Shown: positions 52,193 to 57,337 of the stretch, one piece after another
How positions within the stretch are numbered: the stretch's first letter is position 1
How the letters are laid out: the number at the start of each line of letters is the position of its first letter
NCBI GenBank assembly: GCA_900548455.1
Contig: URKQ01000020.1
Span: 1-57,337 of the forward strand
Length of the DNA: 57,337 nt
Source of the DNA: an uncultured Clostridium sp.
Lineage (GTDB): Bacteria > Bacillota > Clostridia > Clostridiales > Clostridiaceae
Direction of reading: 5' to 3'
Made by a program: the position numbers and the translations under genes
Notes under the pieces: model-generated
What the model was told of the DNA's origin: nothing
Database searches by the model: none
The model's input: only the letters and a program-made list of their open reading frames with translations

Positions 52193-53485
52193 GTGGAGGG
52201 ACTTCTAAAAGAAAACATAAGGTTAACATCTCAAAGTGGAAAAGAATACTATATAATTCGCAAATTAGGTGAAGGTGGACAAGGCGAAGTATATGAAGTG
52301 AAAAACAACGAAAAACATTATGCTTTAAAATGGTATTTCAAGCATAATGCTACAACTGAACAAAAAAATATTATTCAAAGCTTAATTAGTAAGGGAAGGC
52401 CTAATAAAAATTTCCTTTGGCCCACTGATTTTGTTGAATTTGAATCTAGTTATGGATATATAATGCAATTGAGACCGGATAAATATAAAAGTATTGTAGA
52501 TATGATGAAGAGAAGAGCGGAGCCTACGTTTAAAGCTTTATGTATTTCTGGGATAAATCTTTCAGAGGGATATCAGCAGTTACATTCATTAGGTTATAGC
52601 TATAGAGATATCTCTTTTGGAAATATATTTTTAAATCCTGATAATGGTAATGTTTTGATTTGTGACAATGACAATGTTTCAATCAATGGATTACATGATA
52701 GTGCCGTATATGGAACTCAAAGATTTATGGCGCCAGAGATTGTAAGAGGTGAAAAATCACCTTCAACGGATACGGATTTGTTCTCTATGTCTGTATTACT
52801 GTTTTATATGTTTATGTTACATCATCCATTAGAAGGGGCTCAAGAAGCTAAAATTAAATGCATGGATATAAATGCTATGAATAAAATATATGGTTTTAAC
52901 CCTATATTTATTTGGAATCCGACCGATGATAGTAATAGACCGGTATGGGGATATCAAGATAATGCAATTATATATTGGAAGCTATATCCAAAGTTTATTA
53001 GAGATTTATTTACAAGAGCCTTTACTGTTGGTATTAATGAACCTCAAAAGCGTGTAGTAGAAAAGGAATGGAAGGATGCTTTTACTAAACTACTTAATAA
53101 TATAGTGATATGTCCTAATTGTGGAGTGGAAAGTTTTTATGATGATGAGATTCATAAAAATGGAGAAAACCAGTATTGCTGGAATTGTCAAAATGTTATT
53201 CAGGTTCCACAAACATTAAAGTTTAATAAAAATTATATTATGTTAAATAAGGGTACTGAGATTTATGAGCACCATATAAAAGATAATTACAATTTTAAAA
53301 ATGTAGTTGGAGTTGTAACTCAAAATCCTAATAATCCTCATTTATGGGGAATAAAAAATTTAAGTAGTGATATATGGATGTATATTAAAAATGATGGAAG
53401 TAAAGGCCCTGTAATCGAAGGAAAAACAGCTCCAATGGTTCAGGGGTCAAAGATAAATTTTGGAAGCAAAATTGGAGAGTTTTAA
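52193..53485 (+). CDS. Ser/Thr protein kinase of a TerY-P type triad
   Basis: A 430-aa cytosolic kinase with a GTG start (GGAGGA upstream). Kinase domain residues about 20-300: P-loop GEGGQGEVY (G26-G31), K46 in ALKWY, catalytic YRDISFGN (D139, N144; Y replaces the usual H), metal-site CDND (D158) in place of DFG, and MAPEIV (A180-E182). A zinc ribbon follows (CPNCG ... CWNC, about 310-345), then a C-terminal FHA-like beta domain (GVVTQNPNNPHLWGIKNLSS ... NFGSKIGEF). It is followed by a vWA and a PP2C gene with short spacing, as in TerY-P triads of stress systems. Confidence 0.85.
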   Translation: MEGLLKENIRLTSQSGKEYYIIRKLGEGGQGEVYEVKNNEKHYALKWYFKHNATTEQKNIIQSLISKGRPNKNFLWPTDFVEFESSYGYIMQLRPDKYKSIVDMMKRRAEPTFKALCISGINLSEGYQQLHSLGYSYRDISFGNIFLNPDNGNVLICDNDNVSINGLHDSAVYGTQRFMAPEIVRGEKSPSTDTDLFSMSVLLFYMFMLHHPLEGAQEAKIKCMDINAMNKIYGFNPIFIWNPTDDSNRPVWGYQDNAIIYWKLYPKFIRDLFTRAFTVGINEPQKRVVEKEWKDAFTKLLNNIVICPNCGVESFYDDEIHKNGENQYCWNCQNVIQVPQTLKFNKNYIMLNKGTEIYEHHIKDNYNFKNVVGVVTQNPNNPHLWGIKNLSSDIWMYIKNDGSKGPVIEGKTAPMVQGSKINFGSKIGEF

Positions 53486-53497
53486 GGAGGCAATATT

Positions 53498-54190
53498 ATG
53501 GAAGAAAATTTGAAAAGACCAGGCGGTGCATTGGCTAGCAGACCCTTACATTTTTTCTGGGTTGTTGATTGTTCAGGTTCAATGCATGGAGATAAAATAC
53601 AATCATTAAATTATGCAATTAGACAAACAATTCCAGATATGAAATCAGCAGCGGAAGAAAATCCAAATGCTCAGTTATTAATTAGAACATTAAAATTTTC
53701 TACAGGAGCTCAATGGATTACTCCAGAGCCAGTAACTATGGACAATTTTTTCTGGGAAGACTTGGAGGCTTATGGTGTTACAACCATGGGAGCTGCATTT
53801 GACATGATAGCAGACGAACTTCAAATGCCACCTATGAGTGAGAGAGCATTACCTCCAGTAATTGTTTTGTTATCGGATGGACAACCTACAGATAGTTATA
53901 AAGAAAGTCTAATGAAACTTTTATCATCACCATGGGGGAAAAAAGCTGTTAAGATAGCAATATCTATTGGACAAGATGCAGATGATGAAGTTCTAACAGA
54001 GTTTACTGGAAATCGAGAACTTGTACTTCAAGCAAATAATCCTCAAGTATTAGTTAAAATGATAAAATGGGCATCAACAGTAGCAAAGCAAGTTTCAGCC
54101 CCAAGCAGCAACCCAGCTGTAAGTACTGCAGCTGTTATTGATACTAATAATATTCCAGTTGCATCAGAGGAAGATGGAGATGTGTGGTAA
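53498..54190 (+). CDS. TerY-like von Willebrand factor A domain protein
   Basis: A 230-aa vWA protein. The MIDAS metal site is complete: DCSGSMHGDK (D24, S26, S28), the threonine in GVTTMGAAFD and the aspartate in LLSDGQPTDS. The C-terminal 35 residues are a flexible tail. In TerY-P triads the vWA protein is thought to be the substrate or scaffold for the kinase and phosphatase. It is 12 bases from the kinase gene and overlaps the phosphatase gene by 11 bases. Confidence 0.88.
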   Translation: MEENLKRPGGALASRPLHFFWVVDCSGSMHGDKIQSLNYAIRQTIPDMKSAAEENPNAQLLIRTLKFSTGAQWITPEPVTMDNFFWEDLEAYGVTTMGAAFDMIADELQMPPMSERALPPVIVLLSDGQPTDSYKESLMKLLSSPWGKKAVKIAISIGQDADDEVLTEFTGNRELVLQANNPQVLVKMIKWASTVAKQVSAPSSNPAVSTAAVIDTNNIPVASEEDGDVW

Positions 54191-55007
54191 AAAACAAGAA
54201 CCATTTAACTTTATTACAGTAAGTGAAAAGGTTAGGGGATTTTCTCATATTAAAAATAAAACTAAATGTCAAGATAGATTTAAGGTTGAAGATCTTCACG
54301 ATAGTAAGATAATTGCTGTTGCAGATGGACATGGAAGCTCAAAGTGTAAGTATAGTCATGAAGGAGCTAAAATTGCAACGGAAGTTTTTTGTTATACTAT
54401 AAGTAAAATATGTAAAAGTTATGGTGAAGATATTAATGGCTTAAGATTATTCTTAAATAGTAATAGGTTAGAGATTTTGCCAAAAAAAATTGTACAAGAG
54501 TGGAGAAGACGGGTAGAAACTAATCACTATAAAAAAAATAGAACTGAAAAATTTCAATATGAGTTATATGGAACAACATTATTAGGTTTGTTACTAGTAA
54601 AGGATTTTTATTTTGCAATGCAATTGGGTGATGGAGACATACTTTATGTTGATAGAAATGAAAGTGTTAATTATTTAATAGAAGCGGATAGGTTGCTTGG
54701 AACGGAAACCTATTCTATTTCATCAAAGAATGCATGGAAATATATGAGATCCGAAATCCATTATATAGATGACTTTAAAAAGTATCCACTGCTTTTTATG
54801 GTATCTACAGATGGGTATTCTAATAGTTATCTTAGTAATGATGATTTTTTAAAATGTGGTAGTGACTACTATGAAATGATTTTAAATTATGGTCCGGAAA
54901 AAATTAAGAATAACTTAAAAGAATGGTTAAATGAAATAAGTCATGAAGGATGCGGCGATGATATTGCTTTAGTTATAGCATATAATCAAAGCAATTCAAT
55001 TAAATAG
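54180..55007 (+). CDS. PP2C-type protein phosphatase of the triad
   Basis: A 275-aa PP2C phosphatase. Metal and catalytic residues are seen in CQDRF (D32), AVADGHGSS (D49-G52), QLGDGD, STDGYSN and GCGDDIALVI. Extra basic residues lie near 110-125. The frame is open further 5' inside the vWA gene; the ATG at 54180 follows AGAGGAAG at a good distance. It would reverse the kinase's phosphorylation, and the overlap with the vWA gene shows tight co-expression. Confidence 0.85.
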   Translation: MCGKKQEPFNFITVSEKVRGFSHIKNKTKCQDRFKVEDLHDSKIIAVADGHGSSKCKYSHEGAKIATEVFCYTISKICKSYGEDINGLRLFLNSNRLEILPKKIVQEWRRRVETNHYKKNRTEKFQYELYGTTLLGLLLVKDFYFAMQLGDGDILYVDRNESVNYLIEADRLLGTETYSISSKNAWKYMRSEIHYIDDFKKYPLLFMVSTDGYSNSYLSNDDFLKCGSDYYEMILNYGPEKIKNNLKEWLNEISHEGCGDDIALVIAYNQSNSIK

Positions 55008-55015
55008 AAAAATGT

Positions 55016-55063
55016 AAGGGTTCTGTCGGACTAGATAATTAGTGTGACAGAACCCTTTCTATT
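55016..55063 (+). terminator. Terminator of the kinase-vWA-PP2C operon
   Basis: Stem AAGGGTTCTGTC/GACAGAACCCTT with an ACTA-GATAAT-TAGT apex, then TCTATTT. Member of the shared-apex hairpin family. Confidence 0.9.
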
Positions 55064-55144
55064 TGAGCTAAGATTAGTACCATTGTCATTTATATGGAAT
55101 ATGGAATAGTATATCATAGAGTAATAAATAACAGGGTGTAAAGG

Positions 55145-56899
55145 ATGGATTATATAAATAAAGAAAATCAAATCAATGATAACAAAGGGGTTTTACTACC
55201 TGCATTAAGGTATACTGAAAATGGGAATTTTTATGGTTATATTAATTTGAAGGGAGATTTTATTATTAGCCCTCAGTTTAAAAGGGCGGATGAATTTAAT
55301 TCTAAAGGGATAGCAATAGTTGAGAAAGATGGGTTTGTAGGTGGAATAAATTCTCAAGGACAGTATGCAATAGAGCCTGTTTATAGCAGCATATCACAAT
55401 TTGTAGATGGAAGAGCAATCTTTGTCTTGGATAATTTTATGGGTGTTATGGATGATTCAGGGAAAGTGCTAACTAGTAAGAAGTATACATTTATAAATAA
55501 CTATAGTAATGAAAGAGCTGTATTTGGACTAATGGAAAATAATAATGATAGATATTTATACGGTTATTTGAATGAAAATGGAAATGAAGTAATTGAAGCA
55601 AAATATGATGAAGCTTTTCAGTTTAAAGATGATATAGCCCTTGTAAAACAGAAAAGTACTTATATGTTAATCGATAAAGAAGGTAAAGTTCTTTTTCAAT
55701 ATAACTATCCATATGTAAATAGCTATGGTGAAGAAAAACTAGTTTTTGCTAAAGAAGATGGAGGACCTTATGGATATATTAATAAGGAAGGTACAATAGT
55801 TATTGAACCTATATATACTTCTGCTAACCAATTTAAAAATGGTGTTGCTATTGTTGGAATGGGACCTATTTATAGTGAAAATTTTGGGGTGATTTCTGAA
55901 AAAGGACATTATATATATGAACCTGTTTATGATGATATTATAAATTTAGGAGAAGATAGAATAGCATTAGGGAAATTTTCTAGTGATGAAAAAATACCAT
56001 TTTCCTTTAAGTATGCCATTGGTGATACTGCTGGGAAGATACTTACAGAATATTTGTTTTTAAGTATTGGAGAGTATGAAGATGGTTTATCCTATGGTAG
56101 CAATGAAGAATTTACTTTTTTTATTAACAAAGAGGGCGAAATTGACAATACATTTCCTATTGTTCGTGGAAGTGGTAGTTTAAAGATTAGGGATAATATT
56201 ATATATGCAGATATTAATTTTTCTCCATTCTATTTAAAGGCTAATGGTGACCTTATATATAGACCTAATATAATTATAGATATAAATAAAAAGTATAAAG
56301 TGATTAGAGGCAAGTATAAACCTAACTTTAATTATCTTATATATTATCCTATTGTGGATGGAATAGAAAATATTTTAGTGAGAAGAGCTATAAACACAAG
56401 ATTGAAGTTAATGTCCTTATTTAATCCTAATACAGATGAAAAGAAAAGTATAACTATATCAGCAGATCAAATCCTAGATTATAACTACTATGGGGATTTT
56501 TCTATACTATATTATAAAAACAACATAATATGTTTTGATATCTTAGGCTATTATTATCCTTTTGGAGCTGCCCATGGATTACCTTATAGAAAAACGCCAC
56601 TAGTAAACCTTAGAACAGGTCAAATTTATAAGCTAGAGGATTTATTTGTAAAAGGTTCTAATTGGGAAAATATTATTAATGGAATTATTAAAGAAATGAT
56701 AAGCACTGATAAACAGTATGAAGTTCTATTTACGAATTCCTTTGAAGGAATTAAATCAAATCAAAGTTTTTATTTGCAGGATGAAAATTTAGTAATTTAT
56801 TATCCACCTTATGAAATTGCACCTTATGCAGCAGGTTTTGTAACTTTCAAGATTCCCATTGAAAAAATAAAGGATATATATAAGTTGGAACTTATGTAA
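55145..56899 (+). CDS. WG-repeat protein with C-terminal DUF3298 (RsiV-like) domain
   Basis: A 584-aa protein with no signal peptide. Residues about 20-330 hold about seven WG repeats, each of the type GYINLKGDFIISPQFKRADEF (one shown split: GYINLKG, ISPQFKRADEF). Residues about 390-580 form a DUF3298/RsiV-like domain (GAAHGLPYRKTPLVNLRTGQ, LEDLFVKGSN, FYLQDENLVIYY, EIAPYAAGFVTFKIP). Such domains occur in anti-sigma and envelope proteins. It follows the triad after a strong terminator, so co-transcription is unlikely but function may be linked. Confidence 0.85.
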   Translation: MDYINKENQINDNKGVLLPALRYTENGNFYGYINLKGDFIISPQFKRADEFNSKGIAIVEKDGFVGGINSQGQYAIEPVYSSISQFVDGRAIFVLDNFMGVMDDSGKVLTSKKYTFINNYSNERAVFGLMENNNDRYLYGYLNENGNEVIEAKYDEAFQFKDDIALVKQKSTYMLIDKEGKVLFQYNYPYVNSYGEEKLVFAKEDGGPYGYINKEGTIVIEPIYTSANQFKNGVAIVGMGPIYSENFGVISEKGHYIYEPVYDDIINLGEDRIALGKFSSDEKIPFSFKYAIGDTAGKILTEYLFLSIGEYEDGLSYGSNEEFTFFINKEGEIDNTFPIVRGSGSLKIRDNIIYADINFSPFYLKANGDLIYRPNIIIDINKKYKVIRGKYKPNFNYLIYYPIVDGIENILVRRAINTRLKLMSLFNPNTDEKKSITISADQILDYNYYGDFSILYYKNNIICFDILGYYYPFGAAHGLPYRKTPLVNLRTGQIYKLEDLFVKGSNWENIINGIIKEMISTDKQYEVLFTNSFEGIKSNQSFYLQDENLVIYYPPYEIAPYAAGFVTFKIPIEKIKDIYKLELM

Positions 56900-57095
56900 T
56901 TTTTCATAACTATACAATAATTCTACAAAATTCATTATAAATATGTACAAGCTGTTAAAATTGTTGTAATATATAAAATATAATTTAAAAATGTACAAAT
57001 AACGCGCGATAAAAAATTGTACAAAACTATTTAGTTTTAAATAAATATCAATTAATAGAAAATAATTCTATTAATAAATTAGGAGTTGTATTTAA

Positions 57096-57337
57096 ATGAA
57101 TAACAAAAAAGACAAAGAAATTCTTTGGTATACCTTAGCTTTTATGGCATTCTCCACTGTATGGGGATTTGGTAATGTTATCAATGGATTTTCAGAGTAC
57201 AATGGACTTCAAGCAATAGTTTCTTGGATTATAATTTTTGCAATTTATTTTGTACCTTACGCATTAATGGTAGGGGAACTTGGATCAGCATTTAAAGATG
57301 CTGAAGGTGGAGTTAGTTCATGGATTAATGAAACTAT
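57096..57337 (+). CDS. APC family amino-acid permease, cut by the window end
   Basis: The first 80 residues of an amino-acid/polyamine permease or antiporter, with no stop before the window edge. Residues 9-30 (TLAFMAFSTVWGFGNVI) are the first helix with the family's glycine-rich break, and residues 45-65 are the second helix, followed by GELGSAFKDAEGGVSSW, a typical APC loop. It starts at the ATG after AGGAG. The gap upstream (56900-57095) is AT-rich and holds a TGTACAA motif several times. Confidence 0.8.
   Translation, partial: MNNKKDKEILWYTLAFMAFSTVWGFGNVINGFSEYNGLQAIVSWIIIFAIYFVPYALMVGELGSAFKDAEGGVSSWINET

Noticed and set aside
56900..57095. Repeated TGTACAA motifs before the amino-acid permease as operators
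   Set aside because: The sequence is highly AT-rich and spacing is irregular; recorded in the permease entry only.

Overview
The window looks like chromosome of a spore-forming, anaerobic, very AT-rich Clostridium (sensu stricto). The evidence is AT-rich codon use, strong AGGAGG-type ribosome sites, sporulation genes (spoIIM, dacF, a GerW/YtfJ protein), a giant acyl-CoA dehydratase activase and many membrane transport operons. No phage, IS transposase, CRISPR array or rRNA was seen. There is one tRNA (Thr, CGT).

Layout. 1-8.4 kb: a conserved Firmicutes block, nudF-spoIIM-(small membrane ORF)-deoB-punA-pdp-dacF-scpA-scpB, covering ADP-ribose and nucleoside salvage, engulfment, spore peptidoglycan and chromosome condensation. 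8.6-10.9 kb: a tandem-MerR regulator with an ABC-2 exporter. 11-13.2 kb: ytfJ and a DUF2953 protein divergent from a second D,D-carboxypeptidase. 13.2-15.5 kb: a two-gene flavin/Fe-S redox module. 15.7-18.5 kb: a small protein, an OB-fold lipoprotein, a YitT protein, tRNA-Thr and a YdcF-like protein. 19-23.4 kb: an MMPL exporter plus a secreted heptad-repeat partner behind a TetR-type operator. 23.5-25.3 kb: a CBM48-like protein and an amphipathic repeat protein. 25.4-28.9 kb: a MacAB-like tripartite exporter. 29-30.9 kb: a SurA-N protein, an acetyltransferase, palindromic repeats and a probable structured non-coding RNA. 30.9-36.5 kb: an ABC-2 exporter divergent from a LiaS/NarL-type two-component system and a YrvL-like protein. 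37-41.3 kb: a 1438-aa dehydratase activase. 41.4-48.6 kb: sugar-acid catabolism (two FadR-type GntR regulators, an IlvD/Edd dehydratase, a GntP permease, a KDG kinase) with an EcsC protein inside. 48.7-52 kb: membrane proteins and a radical-SAM/DUF4130 pair. 52.2-55 kb: a protein kinase, TerY-like vWA and PP2C phosphatase triad, followed by a WG-repeat/DUF3298 protein. The window ends inside an APC amino-acid permease.

How the genes work together. Deoxynucleosides and ribonucleosides taken in are cleaved by PunA and Pdp, and the pentose-1-phosphates are isomerised by DeoB. In the sugar-acid region GntP would import gluconate or a relative, the dehydratase would give 2-keto-3-deoxygluconate and KdgK would phosphorylate it; the aldolase must lie elsewhere. 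The kinase/vWA/PP2C set is a complete reversible-phosphorylation unit of the TerY-P type.

Most noteworthy unexplained structure: (i) a ~160-nt element at 30737-30899 with a 13-bp closing helix, an inner helix, a hairpin, a possible pseudoknot and a U-tract, which reads as an ncRNA on the minus strand; (ii) five gene-end hairpins that share a CACTA...TAGTG-type apex although their lower stems differ; (iii) the adjacent CBM48-like and LEA/phasin-like proteins, which could coat a polysaccharide granule. All function calls come from reading motifs; no database search was run.
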